Origin: Desulfofarcimen acetoxidans DSM 771
Lineage (GTDB): Bacteria > Bacillota > Desulfotomaculia > Desulfotomaculales > Desulfofarciminaceae
Reading direction: 5' to 3'
Length of the DNA: 64,000 bases
Assembly (NCBI RefSeq): GCF_000024205.1
Contig: NC_013216.1
Location: forward strand, 2,790,001-2,854,000
The translations under genes and the position numbers were made by a program. The notes under the pieces were generated by a model. It was not told the origin of the DNA. It ran no database searches and saw only the letters and a program-made list of their open reading frames with translations. Position 1 is the first letter of the stretch; the number at the start of each line of letters is the position of its first letter. Below are positions 44,501-52,215 of this stretch, piece by piece.

Positions 44501-45195
44501 CCCCCCGGCAGTAAACTGAGCTCAATGCCGGCTACTTCTCCCTCCTCCACGGCTAAAAGGCGATGCGATAACCGATCCCGTATACGGCTTAGTTCCAGTA
44601 CAAGTCCGTCCTCCGGATAAAGACGCAAGTCATGTACCGATAGTGCTTTTGTAAAAGGAGCATTCAGCACTTCTTGCTGCCCATCCGCCAGGAATCTTGC
44701 CCGAAGCAGGGAATGATGCTCCAATAATTGTCCCCAGGCTGATTCCAAGCGTTGAGGCTCAACATCCCTGCCGTCTATCTCCAAATAGGCATGACATCCG
44801 ACTCCGCCGAGAGGCTGATCATCACGTCGCCCAACCCAGTATGCATATTGAACATCAGTAAGCGGAAAAGGCCTATTCACGTCACCATGCCCTTCAATCA
44901 CTTTTGCTTGCTCATTCTCTGCTGAAAATGCGTTGTTTTTTTGCAACAAAGACCACCAGTCACTCAGGCGGGGCGCGGCAATCAACTCAGCAAACGCAAC
45001 TGCCGCTCCGGCCCGTCGCCAATTGTTTACCAACCTCATAATTTTTAGTGAATTCAAGCCGAGTTCGATTAAGTTATGATCATCATCAAACTCTACAGGA
45101 GCGGGCAGCATGGCTTTAATCTGCATCCGCACTTCTTCATAGCTCAATGGAGATATATTAATTGAAAATTTTTTACTATTCGGCTGATTTTTCAT
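38503..45195 (-). CDS. Siderophore NRPS: ArCP-Cy-A-PCP-Cy-A-PCP
   Basis: From ATG 45195 (behind GGAAGGG; a longer frame to 45348 overlaps the previous gene and lacks support) the product is 2230 residues. An aryl carrier (about 12-85, LGLNSLKIMRL) takes salicylate. Cy1 (from about 105, FPLTDVQYAYWVG; DIDLLVADVQS near 240) and A1 (560-1060) follow, then PCP1 (GGDSLL near 1105). Cy2 (from 1170; SLDNIILDGWS near 1305) and A2 (1630-2120) lead to PCP2 (GGDSLKAV near 2172). Both A domains show DLSVYD, WN, LLSGDW or MLSGDW, and ASIW, the DLYNLSLIW cysteine code. Neither A domain has the epimerase-like insert of PchE, so no inversion is expected. It builds salicyl-bis-thiazoline on the carrier. Confidence 0.92.
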   Translation of the reverse strand: MKNQPNSKKFSINISPLSYEEVRMQIKAMLPAPVEFDDDHNLIELGLNSLKIMRLVNNWRRAGAAVAFAELIAAPRLSDWWSLLQKNNAFSAENEQAKVIEGHGDVNRPFPLTDVQYAYWVGRRDDQPLGGVGCHAYLEIDGRDVEPQRLESAWGQLLEHHSLLRARFLADGQQEVLNAPFTKALSVHDLRLYPEDGLVLELSRIRDRLSHRLLAVEEGEVAGIELSLLPGGNTRIHFDIDLLVADVQSLHIILRDLAALYARGVKPPAPKNWSFAQYLKGEGKRRAKEKEMAAQYWKDQLEHMPKAPELPLAKKPETIKNPVFRRRTYFIGKGQWSFLQKHASAHRITPAMVLLTVYAAVIDRWSANSRFLLNLPLFDRQIGENGVDDVVADFTSLLLLPVDCAEPQSFLELAQAIQAKFHEAVANASYSGVQIQRDMARIYPGESNFAPVVFACNLGTPLLNNECRQSFGSLTYMISQTPQVWLDFQLYESDGGLLLAWDAVEQLFPEYLIDDMFGSYVQLIKQLADSEQAWKEIPDVLPAAQQQRRKKEAALSLPVVEQCIHTSFFEYATKYPESVAVIDSSSDMKLSYGELSVNALKIASMLKEKGVKKGDTVAITLPRGAGQIEAVFGVLAAGACYVPVSVSQPDARRAFIHKKANIECVLTDNKRQDAVKWPENTIVLNTAAAAEYGCLEQIEKTSAEDLAYIIFTSGSTGEPKGVEITHYGAWNTISDINKRCRVTGGDRILAVSSLDFDLSVYDIFGLLSAGGTIVTLMEDSCRDAAYWLKAIMKYQITMWNSAPVLLDMLLVAAESKKINQLHLRVAMLSGDWIGLDIPVRLKNVETNCTLLALGGATEASIWSNSFSVTLPLPKEWVSIPYGRPLSNQTYRIVDAKGNDTPDWAVGELWIGGAGVAKGYCGDESLTKERFVDWNGMRWYKTGDMGRFWPDNNIEFLGRKDFQVKIRGHRIELGEIETVLKKHPGVKEAVIAAVQTDKASRQLVGYIVPEYKNNEDLKEEHLSDYLKKKLPEYMVPSVFLILDKLPVSASGKVERKALPMPGNMNRSRKEFIHAETKVEQCLVEIWSKAFALEKIGVTDNYFNLGGDSLLGTKICAEVHNELGVELLLTGLFEKTTIAELAEYIQELMDEKENAIFSGTQLPAIIPEPANRNEPFPLTNIQLAYWVGRSGAYTLGNVSSHCYFEIEETGLDVGRVNRAWQRLVDHHDMLRAVIMSDGQQQKILEKVPFYYIEVCDLRNENDEYVAAALEAIKSEMSHQVLSADEWPLFEIKASIFGENRVRLHISLDNIILDGWSIFHLLGEWAKIYKYPEISLPAVNLSFRDYVIAWEKMKETELYKRSAEYWLGRLETLPSAPELPLAKNPESIAKQRFRRLQAKLNCETWTQLKDRAKKLGITPSSVLMSAFAEALCLWCKNPKFTINVTLFNRLPLHKQINNVIGDFTSLVLLEVDNTAGQTFAQRCLNIQRRLTNDLSCSYFDGVEVQRKLAKMPGKHQYAAMPVVFTSTLGVMKQDNTEWLGKLVYSITQTPQVWLDHQVQEQEGELLFNWDIVEGLFPEGLTEDTFKAYCSLLQSLSAAETVWHEAIPNLVPVPGLANRLKANETDGPVSNETLISLFEKQVVRRMEYKAVITSDSELTYEELSNRSFIVSELLSQKNITKASPVAIVMEKGWEQVAAALGILKCGAAYVPIDSGNPEERIWKLLKDADASVVLTQSWLAKKFTWPEDISILTVDEHSLAEGPVHVQLKEALPGDLAYVMYTSGSTGFPKGVMIQHQGAVNTILDINKRFSIGPEDKVLALSNMNFDLSVYDVFGMLAEGASIVMPDAGKVKEPAHWLELIIKEKITVWNTVPAFMQMLLEYMSVRDVKTEELQSLRLVLLSGDWIPLDLPDKIRHYFKNTQIVSLGGATEASIWSNLYPIDQIEAAWKSIPYGKPLTNQRYYVLSEFLRDCPVWVPGKLYIGGLGVARGYLNDEEKTKEKFIIHPHTGERLYNTGDFGRYWPDGNIEFLGREDFQVKIKGYRIELGEVEAAIRSYERVKEAVVVIENDHSALCAAVVPYEYSPDNNLEYEIYTDLSKKLPSYCIPGKIAILESLPLSDNGKVDRKAVGNIVKTKKAEETSTFEGPRDELEHRIAGVWSEVLEVQKISRNDDFFLLGGDSLKAVRISGQLQTRKISPARISLQTLFEASTIASLAEKIRNLDIAEPNNYAEGIL

Positions 45196-45332
45196 CACTA
45201 TACACCCTTCCCGGACTTTAGACTCAATCACTGGCATTGGCTTGTCTTTGCATCCGGCTGAAGCCAAAGATATCAGCCAGTTCCAAAGCCATAGACACCG
45301 GCAAGGTTTGCCGGATTGATAACAGGAGATGT

Positions 45333-48308
45333 TTACGGCTGGGGACACACCAACTGCCCGGTAAAACTCTCCAATTTTTCACACGTCTCTTTCAGTTCCC
45401 TGGACGGTACGGACATCTCAACTATGCCTGCTCCGGCATGCAGCCATGCGCTCTTATTTTTCTGAAAAATAGTCCGCAAAACAAGAGCGGCGTCCATTTC
45501 GCCGTCGCTGTCATAAGTCAGTACGCAGCCGCTGTAGAGATTTCTGGGCTGGAACTCGAATCTTCCTATGGCATCAATTGACTCTTTTTTAGGGATACCC
45601 GAAGCCGTTACAGCAGGGAAAAGGGCATTGAACGCATGCCATGAGTTATAGCCGGGTTTAATTTTTCCTTTTAATCTTGAAGCAATATGCTGAACAGTCC
45701 CCCTATTTACAACCGACATGAAATCACTCACTGCAACGGTTTCAGCATCACAAACGGCTGTCAGCTCTTCAAACGCCAGCTTTACGGAAATCGCATGCTC
45801 TGCAATCTCTTTTGAATCATTCAACAACTCATCTCTGAGCTTGTTCTCCTCTTCCCCTCCCCATCCCCTTGCGCGTGTTCCCGCAAGCGGATGAGTGCTT
45901 ACCCAGCCCAGACAATCGACTTCGACAACCGTTTCGGGGCTAAATCCGACGGCATTCAAGCCATCAAGGCTAAGAAGAAACGCTCTTTCGGGAGAGTTGA
46001 CCTTTCTTCCCGCAATATAACTGGCAACCATGTCGAGTTCCCGGTTGAGTGGGATTTTTCTGGACAAAATCACTTTTTGATATTTTCGCTCTCGAATTTC
46101 CTTCACAGCATCCGCCACTATCTCCATATATTTTTCAGAGTCATGCGTGTTTATCTCCGCAACCTCCAGTTTTTGACTTTCAACTCTTTCGGCAAGACCA
46201 TTTTCAATGCTCCGGTTATGGACAATATCCGATATCTTCCCTACCAGTTTTTTTAACTTTTCAAATCTATCCTCTCCCAGGGCCCTCAGCAAGATTGAAC
46301 CTTTTGTACTGAAACGCACTTCAACTTCAGGAATAAATAGCTTCAGAAGGCATTCATCTTCAGACAGAAGCTGCATTTTGTGATTATAACGAGACAGTCC
46401 GAAATTGGCAATTCCGTATGCACGCCAATTTTTGAGCAGAACTGACGAGAAGGCCCTGTCAATGGTTTCACTTAATGTCTCATTTTTAAACTGCAGCGTT
46501 TTATTTTCGGTTATTAGCGTTGTATATTCAGAATCAACGGATAAGATGGCGTGAATTCCCATGCCCAGGGACAACTCTTCTTTTTTTTCGTAAAGAAGAT
46601 AGTTTTCAAAAAAACCGGACTCCACAATTTGCGAGGCCGCAAATTGAGCATCTCCCTCAAAATCTATTGTTTCTTCAATGTAGAATGTTGGGTAATCTTC
46701 TGCCGCGCGGTCAACTCCTGCCGCCATCTCTTTAAGTTTTTGCTTATCTACTTTGCCGATGCTGGTAAGCGGCCAGAAATCAATGAATTCGATTTGATCA
46801 GGCATTTTATAGCGCGCAACTCCCACATCATTAAAAAATTTATCAATATCAGCAAGACTTATTTCCCTATTGTCGGTCATTAAATATGCGCAGCTTCTCT
46901 CTCCAAGGTTTTCGTCGGGAAGACCAACCAGAGCGGCTTCTTTTATATCCGGATGCAAGCATAGATAGAACTCTACTTCAGCCGGCATTATCTTTTCACC
47001 TGCCCGGTTGATTTGCTCTTTTACACGCCCGCCGGTTTGTATATTCCCATCCGGTGTGATTCTGACCTTGTCCCCGGAACGATAAAAACCATCGGGAGTA
47101 AAATCATTGCGATTCTGTTCGGGCGCCCTGTAGTAACCGCCTATTGTATAGGGTCCTCTCACAATAAGTTCTCCGTACTCTCCTTCCGCCACATCGTTTC
47201 CGTCCCCGTCAACAATTCTTATTTCATCATCATCTGAGAGCGGGCGTCCCTGGCAGCTGTGGATGACATGATCGGGATCATCAATGGAGGTGCAGCAAAT
47301 AAGGCCTTCCGCCATGCCGTAGACCTGCTGAAGCCTGCATTTCATTTCCGGCATTATACGCCTTGCAACATTTTCATCCAGTATAGAACCACCCACCTGG
47401 AGGATTTCAAGGCTTGAAATGTCACTTGCAGTATCCCACTCCAGCACCTCAAGCCATAGATTTACTACGGCGGGAACAAGAGCGGTTATTGTCACCCGCT
47501 CTTTCTCAATAAGCGGGAAAGCTTCATCGCAGCTTGTGGTTTTGCACAAAACCACCTTGCCGCCGGCTGACAGGGTCCCAAGAATTCCGGGGCAGCAGAG
47601 GGGAAAGTTATGGGCAATCGGCAAAACTGCAAGATAGACGCTTTGCGGGTTCAGCTTGCAGCGCATTGCGGCAGCCTTCGCATTATATGCGTAATCAGTG
47701 TGGGTTCTTGGAATAAGCTTGGGTGTACCGGTGGTTCCGCCGGATAAGAGCAAAAGAGCGGCATCTCTGTAGAAAGGTGACAATAGGTCCACCGGAGGTA
47801 TGCTGATACCGGCGAGGCTGATGCCGTTTTCACTTTCACCGTCTGTTATAACGAATTTGACAGAAGGATGTTTTTTAACCAGTTGATTAGCCATTTTTTT
47901 ATAGTCAAAACCAAGAAACGCAACCGGAATGATATACGCAACCGGTTTTGCGAGACTGAAGATTCCGTCCAGCTCGGTCTCCCTGTGGGCGGGCAGGGCA
48001 AGAACCGGCAGTGCCCCAATGCGGAACAGGGCAAAGCAAGTGATAACAAAAGAGATGCTGTTCGGAAGCTGCACAACCACATTGTCACCTTTCTTTATTC
48101 CCATACTGAGAAAGCCGGAAGCAAGTTCATCCGCCCGGCGGTCAAGTTCAATAAAGGTGAGTCTGATGTCATCTTCAACAAGCGCAACTCTGTCCTGATA
48201 TCTTTCAGCCCATAATCTTAATTGTTGTCCGAGAGTCAGCGGTTCCCAATAGCCGAGTTGTTCGTATTTTGCAGCAGCATTATCAAGCCATTCCCTGTAT
48301 GCTTTCAT
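45333..48308 (-). CDS. Fused salicyl-AMP ligase and salicylate synthase
   Basis: Residues 1-545 form an aryl-AMP ligase of the YbtE/PchD/EntE family: WEPLTLGQQLRLWAERYQDR at the start, LLLSGGTTGTPKLIPRTH, QQVYGMAEGLICCTS, YRSGDKVRITPDGN and GKVDKQKLKEMA. Residues 560-985 form a chorismate-utilising enzyme with KYQKVILSRKIPLNRELD, FLLSLDGLNAVGFSPET, THPLAGTRARG, NRGTVQHIASRLKG and NALFPAVTASGIPKKESI. The VQHIAS and TASGIPK forms are those of salicylate synthases (MbtI, Irp9/YbtS) rather than simple isochorismate synthases. So one chain should make salicylate from chorismate and adenylate it for the ArCP of the next protein. In the known pathways these are separate proteins. It is the first gene of the operon, 58 bases from a strong Fur box. 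Confidence 0.9.
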   Translation of the reverse strand: MKAYREWLDNAAAKYEQLGYWEPLTLGQQLRLWAERYQDRVALVEDDIRLTFIELDRRADELASGFLSMGIKKGDNVVVQLPNSISFVITCFALFRIGALPVLALPAHRETELDGIFSLAKPVAYIIPVAFLGFDYKKMANQLVKKHPSVKFVITDGESENGISLAGISIPPVDLLSPFYRDAALLLLSGGTTGTPKLIPRTHTDYAYNAKAAAMRCKLNPQSVYLAVLPIAHNFPLCCPGILGTLSAGGKVVLCKTTSCDEAFPLIEKERVTITALVPAVVNLWLEVLEWDTASDISSLEILQVGGSILDENVARRIMPEMKCRLQQVYGMAEGLICCTSIDDPDHVIHSCQGRPLSDDDEIRIVDGDGNDVAEGEYGELIVRGPYTIGGYYRAPEQNRNDFTPDGFYRSGDKVRITPDGNIQTGGRVKEQINRAGEKIMPAEVEFYLCLHPDIKEAALVGLPDENLGERSCAYLMTDNREISLADIDKFFNDVGVARYKMPDQIEFIDFWPLTSIGKVDKQKLKEMAAGVDRAAEDYPTFYIEETIDFEGDAQFAASQIVESGFFENYLLYEKKEELSLGMGIHAILSVDSEYTTLITENKTLQFKNETLSETIDRAFSSVLLKNWRAYGIANFGLSRYNHKMQLLSEDECLLKLFIPEVEVRFSTKGSILLRALGEDRFEKLKKLVGKISDIVHNRSIENGLAERVESQKLEVAEINTHDSEKYMEIVADAVKEIRERKYQKVILSRKIPLNRELDMVASYIAGRKVNSPERAFLLSLDGLNAVGFSPETVVEVDCLGWVSTHPLAGTRARGWGGEEENKLRDELLNDSKEIAEHAISVKLAFEELTAVCDAETVAVSDFMSVVNRGTVQHIASRLKGKIKPGYNSWHAFNALFPAVTASGIPKKESIDAIGRFEFQPRNLYSGCVLTYDSDGEMDAALVLRTIFQKNKSAWLHAGAGIVEMSVPSRELKETCEKLESFTGQLVCPQP

Positions 48309-48365
48309 TTTATCTCCTCCTTGTAAAAAGAATGCTCTCCGAGCTTTACAGGAATATAGTAATAA

Positions 48366-48380
48366 CGATAATCATTATCA
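48366..48380 (-). promoter_or_regulatory. Fur box before the salicylate/NRPS operon
   Basis: CGATAATCATTATCA matches the Fur consensus at 13 of 14 arm positions, and an overlapping copy follows (ATCAATGATTATCG to 48390), giving an extended 6-1-6-type array. It lies 58 bases upstream of the ligase-synthase start at 48308 and between it and the PPTase stop. Confidence 0.78.
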
Positions 48381-48427
48381 ATGATTATCGGGAGCCGTAT
48401 TATTAAAATTTTGGCAGCAAATCGGAG

Positions 48428-49156
48428 TTAAGTTTCGAACGCAACGGCGCCGGCATAACCATGGGCGGGTCTGAATGACAGAAGGTTCCAATTCGCAGTT
48501 CTGATCCCGTATCCGTCCACGCTGATAATTCCGCCTTCCTTTTCACTGCCTATAGAAACGAAAAAAGAATCAAGGGGCCGGCACAATCCCTCCCCTGTCG
48601 CTTTGACAAAAGCCTCCTTTCGTGTCCAGCAATCAAAAAAAGCCTTCTTCCTTTTGTCTAAAGGAAAGCTTTGAAGCGCCGCTATTTCATTTGGATGAAA
48701 ATAGTTATCCGCTATTTCATGGAGGTCCGGCATGTGCCGAATATGCTCCACATCAACACCGAGACTGCGAAATTTCGAGAATGCAAAAACTACCAGATTG
48801 TGAGAATGTGAAAGACTGAAGGAAAAGGATTCCGGATCGAAGTGTCCACGCAGTTCAGGCTTTCCGTTAGGACTGCTCCGGAAATCAACCAGGTTGGGAG
48901 AAATGTTCAGGTATCGCCCGATAATTATTCTTAATATCCCATGTGCTACGACAAAACGCGTCCTGTCTTTTGGAAAATAAAACCGCTCAAACCGACCGGC
49001 TTCCTCTCTGGAAAGGAGCGCTTCCAACTCCTTGCCCCGAGATTCGAATGTTCGCGTAAAGGCCCGCCAGAGATGAACTTCACCTTCCGATAGCAACAGG
49101 GGAGAGGATGAATCAAATTGTGATGCATCAAATTCTGTTATTTGTATTTGCGGCAA
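48428..49156 (-). CDS. Sfp-type 4'-phosphopantetheinyl transferase
   Basis: The 242-residue protein has the family's two core motifs, LGVDVEHIR (magnesium-binding Asp and Glu) and FDCWTRKEAFVKATGEGL (W-x-x-K-E-A), plus the N-terminal RTRFVVAHGILRIIIGRYL and GKPELRG. It arms the ArCP and PCP domains of the two NRPS proteins with phosphopantetheine. The likely start is TTG 49156, nine bases after GGAGG inside the end of the cysteine synthase gene, overlapping it by 19 bases. Third and last gene of the thioesterase-cysteine synthase-PPTase operon. Confidence 0.92.
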   Translation of the reverse strand: MPQIQITEFDASQFDSSSPLLLSEGEVHLWRAFTRTFESRGKELEALLSREEAGRFERFYFPKDRTRFVVAHGILRIIIGRYLNISPNLVDFRSSPNGKPELRGHFDPESFSFSLSHSHNLVVFAFSKFRSLGVDVEHIRHMPDLHEIADNYFHPNEIAALQSFPLDKRKKAFFDCWTRKEAFVKATGEGLCRPLDSFFVSIGSEKEGGIISVDGYGIRTANWNLLSFRPAHGYAGAVAFET

Positions 49157-50094
49157 AATCTGTCTGCCTCCATCCGTCCTAATTTTCCATCACCTGCCTC
49201 AGACTTGAAGAGATCCGTGCTTAAATATTTTTCTCCACGATCAGGAAAAATAGTAACAATTACACCTGAAGAAAGCTTGCGGGCAATTTTAACCGCTCCT
49301 AACATGGACGCACCACTGCTCATGCCGACAAAGATCCCTTCCTTGCGGACAATCTGACGGGCCATCTCGAAGGCTTCCTCAGTTTCGATCATAATAATTT
49401 CATCCAGTTCAGCTTCATTATAAATGCCCGGAACAATCGCTTCCTGAAGATTTTTCAGACCCTGAATATAATGCCCGGCAACCGGTTCCGCACTGATGAT
49501 TTTTATTTTAGGATTGTACTTTTTCAGGCCGGCACCAACCCCCATCAAGGTTCCCGATGTTCCCAACCCTGAAACGAAATAATCAACTCTGCCATTCGTT
49601 TGGAACCAGATCTCTTCGGCAGTAATTTCACTATGGGCGAGTTTATTGTACTTATTCGTGAACTGATCTGTGCAGAAATAGCGATCCGGATATTGCTCCA
49701 GCAACTTGCGTACTTTAAGAATAGCACCGTCCGTTCCAAATTCCGGATCGGTCAGGATGACCTTCGCGCCGAATGCCTGTATCATCTTGCGCCTTTCGAT
49801 CGATACGGCTTCACTCATAACAATTTCCACCTTGTAGTCCTTGACCGCTCCGATCATCGCCAGCGCAATGCCTGTATTGCCAGAAGTTGCCTCTATGATG
49901 GTTTTTTTCCTGTTAAGTACACCTTCGGCCTCGGCCTGCTCGATCATCTTAAGCGCAATCCGATCTTTTATGCTTCCTCCGGGATTTGTGCCTTCAAATT
50001 TTGCATAGATCTCCACATTTGGGTTTGGATTCAGCCGATTAATTCTGATCATCGGCGTATTGCATATGGTCTTGAGTATATTATCGCAAATCAT
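49138..50094 (-). CDS. Cysteine synthase-family PLP enzyme
   Basis: The protein (318 residues from ATG 50094, which overlaps the upstream stop as ATGA) is a fold-type II PLP enzyme. It has TPMIRINRL, the lysine motif PGGSIKDRIALKM, the substrate loop EATSGNTGIALAM and the phosphate loop GLGTSGTLMGVG. It is closest in appearance to O-acetylserine or O-phosphoserine sulfhydrylases. Inside a siderophore operon whose NRPS uses three cysteines per molecule, a dedicated cysteine supply is the simplest role. SbnA-type enzymes, which use the same fold to make a different precursor, are an alternative. Confidence 0.82.
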   Translation of the reverse strand: MICDNILKTICNTPMIRINRLNPNPNVEIYAKFEGTNPGGSIKDRIALKMIEQAEAEGVLNRKKTIIEATSGNTGIALAMIGAVKDYKVEIVMSEAVSIERRKMIQAFGAKVILTDPEFGTDGAILKVRKLLEQYPDRYFCTDQFTNKYNKLAHSEITAEEIWFQTNGRVDYFVSGLGTSGTLMGVGAGLKKYNPKIKIISAEPVAGHYIQGLKNLQEAIVPGIYNEAELDEIIMIETEEAFEMARQIVRKEGIFVGMSSGASMLGAVKIARKLSSGVIVTIFPDRGEKYLSTDLFKSEAGDGKLGRMEADRFCRKYK

Positions 50095-50876
50095 GATTGA
50101 CAACCCTTTTCTTTATAGCTTAATTTCAAGTGTTTGTATACAATTCGCAAGACAGATTGCAAAAGAAATTCCCTTCTTTTCTGCAGGAAAAAATGATCCC
50201 CCTCGATCATTTCAAGGGTAAAATCACAGCTTGTATGGCAAGCCCATGCTTCAATCTCTGCCCGATTCGCTTCCATATCCTCCGTACCGCCGTATGCCGA
50301 AATGGGGCAATCAAGCGGTACATCCTCCGCATAGACATATGTTTCGTTAACAGCAAAGTCCGCGCGCAGAATCGGGATAAACACTTCCATGAGTTCTCTG
50401 CTTTGCAAAATTACCTCGGGTGTACCTGAAAAACGACGCAGTTCCTTTACAAATTCATCATCCGGCAGATGACGAAGGGGTTTTGGTTCCGGCAAGTGTG
50501 GGGCGCGGCTTCCTGAAACAATCAGGCGGCAAGGCTGGTTCTTCCATTTTCTTCGCAGGTTTCGTGCAAGTTCGAACGCGATGCGCGCTCCTATGCTGTG
50601 GCCAAAAAAGATAAACGGACACCGCAAGTACGGAACAATTGCTTCGGAGATCGCATCCACCAGTTCCATCATTTCAAAAAACGGTGGTTCCGCTATCCTG
50701 TTTTCCCTTCCTGGAAGCTGTATTGGGTATACGCCTACATCATCGGGGAAAGCATTTATCCATCCCCTGTAAATAGAGGCTCCTCCGCCTGCATAGGACA
50801 TGCAGAAAAGGCGAATTTTATCTTTAGCTTCGGGACAGGCAAGCAGCCACGGAGTGACTGTTCTTTGAGGTTCCAT
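50091..50876 (-). CDS. Type II thioesterase (YbtT/PchC type)
   Basis: The 261-residue alpha/beta hydrolase has FCMSYAGGGASIYRGW near the start, the nucleophile elbow FFGHSIGARIAFELAR with catalytic Ser, an Asp in CPISAYGGTED and His in EGDHFFLQKRREFL. Enzymes of this type clear wrongly loaded NRPS carriers. First gene of a three-gene operon behind the Fur box at 50961-50975. ATG 50876 is the only sensible start; the ribosome site is weak (GGGGAG). Confidence 0.9.
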   Translation of the reverse strand: MEPQRTVTPWLLACPEAKDKIRLFCMSYAGGGASIYRGWINAFPDDVGVYPIQLPGRENRIAEPPFFEMMELVDAISEAIVPYLRCPFIFFGHSIGARIAFELARNLRRKWKNQPCRLIVSGSRAPHLPEPKPLRHLPDDEFVKELRRFSGTPEVILQSRELMEVFIPILRADFAVNETYVYAEDVPLDCPISAYGGTEDMEANRAEIEAWACHTSCDFTLEMIEGDHFFLQKRREFLLQSVLRIVYKHLKLSYKEKGCQS

Positions 50877-50960
50877 TATAAACTCCCCAGTTCTTTATAT
50901 AAATGGCGCTTTTTCATCAATCATCCCTGCCTCAAACACATGAACAATCATTATTGACAT

Positions 50961-50975
50961 TGATTTTCATTATCA
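50961..50975 (-). promoter_or_regulatory. Fur box before the thioesterase operon
   Basis: TGATTTTCATTATCA, 12 of 14 consensus arm positions, 85 bases upstream of the start at 50876. On the minus strand it overlaps TTGATA and, 17 bases on, TAATGA, a plausible promoter. The neighbourhood is shared with 30460-30520. Confidence 0.7.
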
Positions 50976-51029
50976 ATATAATAGCTTATTTCCACTTATT
51001 CTCGCAACGCTAAAAAGGATCTCTATTAG

Positions 51030-51090
51030 GCCAAAAAGTATTTTAGGAACAGAAAAGTCATTTCTTCACTGTTCCTAAGATTAATAGTGC
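51030..51090 (-). terminator. Terminator repeat after the AraC gene (copy 2 of 2)
   Basis: TTAGGAACAG (51043-51052) and CTGTTCCTAA (51069-51078) form a 10-bp stem, followed on the minus strand by AATACTTTTTGGCC. It begins directly after the AraC stop at 51093. Nearly identical to 30626-30686. Confidence 0.7.
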
Positions 51091-51092
51091 CG

Positions 51093-52082
51093 CTACAAAC
51101 TTTTAGTGTATTCCGATGGATTGAAACCATACTTTTTCCTAAATTTCTCAGCAAAGTGGCTGGCGTCATTATAGCCTACGTGCAATACCGCCTCAGTAAC
51201 ACCCAGCTTTTTATACTCCAACAAAAACCGTGCCATCTCCAACCTTTTATCAATGACATAGGCATGAACAGGCATGCCAAACAACCCCTTAAAGCCGTTT
51301 TTAAGCTTATATTCATTAAGGCATACCAGCCTGGCAAGCTCTCCTATCGTTGGCGGAGATATAATATTTTCATCAAGAACCCTTCTGGCTTTATGAAGCG
51401 CCTCCATATCAGATGAAGAAAGCTTGACTGAGGAATGCCGTGATCCTTTTTCAAAGATTAGTTCATCCATATAAACGCCAATCAATTCCAGTATTTTCCC
51501 TTCAAGATATATCCTTTTTATATTATCCCGATAAGGGCAATGGCTTATATCATTTAGAATCCGCTTGATGTTGTATGAAAATTTTCTTTTATAAAAAATA
51601 CTGCTTCCAAGTAATCCGGTGCAAGAGTGCTCTTTTTCCATATAATGAATAAGACTTTTTATCACTTCAGAGTCTAACTGTATGCTTACCCCCCAAAACC
51701 GCTGACCTGGATTGAAGCTGCATATACTTTTTACCTGATTTCCGCTGAATATATAGTTTTCTCCGCATTCTATTTCATATTCCTCTTTATTCCCTTCCAG
51801 CCTCCACCGGAATTGATCTCCCAGGCAAAAAGCAAAACAATACTGGGGATTGCCCTGTCCTCCCACCATTGTCATACGTTCAAAAAAAGTCACATCGGAT
51901 ATATTTATTTCCATTGAGGGTTTGACAATAATTCTCTGGTAATAACCCTTTCCAAATTGTTTTGGTATTTCCGTCTCTATCTGAAACGAATCCGATCTGT
52001 AAATGCTGTTAAGCACGGCACATACAGTGCAATTTTCGTTTTTCGGATTAAAAACCTTATATTTTGGAGCCATATTTTCCAT
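51093..52082 (-). CDS. AraC-family regulator of the YbtA/PchR kind
   Basis: The protein (329 residues from ATG 52082, behind GGTGGA; a TTG at 52094 adds four residues) has a C-terminal AraC domain (about 230-329): PTIGELARLVCLNEYKLKNGFKGLFG and VTEAVLHVGYNDASHFAEKFRKKYGFNPSEY. The N-terminal 200 residues are a beta-rich sensor resembling PchR and YbtA, which activate siderophore genes when they bind the ferric siderophore. It faces the same way as the biosynthesis genes and ends at the terminator repeat before the Fur box of the thioesterase operon. No Fur-like box is obvious in front of it (52083-52215). Confidence 0.88.
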   Translation of the reverse strand: MENMAPKYKVFNPKNENCTVCAVLNSIYRSDSFQIETEIPKQFGKGYYQRIIVKPSMEINISDVTFFERMTMVGGQGNPQYCFAFCLGDQFRWRLEGNKEEYEIECGENYIFSGNQVKSICSFNPGQRFWGVSIQLDSEVIKSLIHYMEKEHSCTGLLGSSIFYKRKFSYNIKRILNDISHCPYRDNIKRIYLEGKILELIGVYMDELIFEKGSRHSSVKLSSSDMEALHKARRVLDENIISPPTIGELARLVCLNEYKLKNGFKGLFGMPVHAYVIDKRLEMARFLLEYKKLGVTEAVLHVGYNDASHFAEKFRKKYGFNPSEYTKSL

Positions 52083-52215
52083 AATATCCACCAATCTTTC
52101 AATAATAATAACCGATATCTACATATTGTAAAAAGAGTCCTCCTTTCAACCAACTAGCCAGGAAAGTGTTGCAAAACTCTTTTTCCTTCGGCGAATCAAA
52201 TATTTATAACATTGT

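Noticed and set aside
45196-45348. 51-residue N-terminal extension of the first NRPS
   Set aside because: It overlaps the end of the upstream synthase gene by 16 bases, is not like any NRPS start, and a GGAAGGG ribosome site stands before the ATG at 45195.
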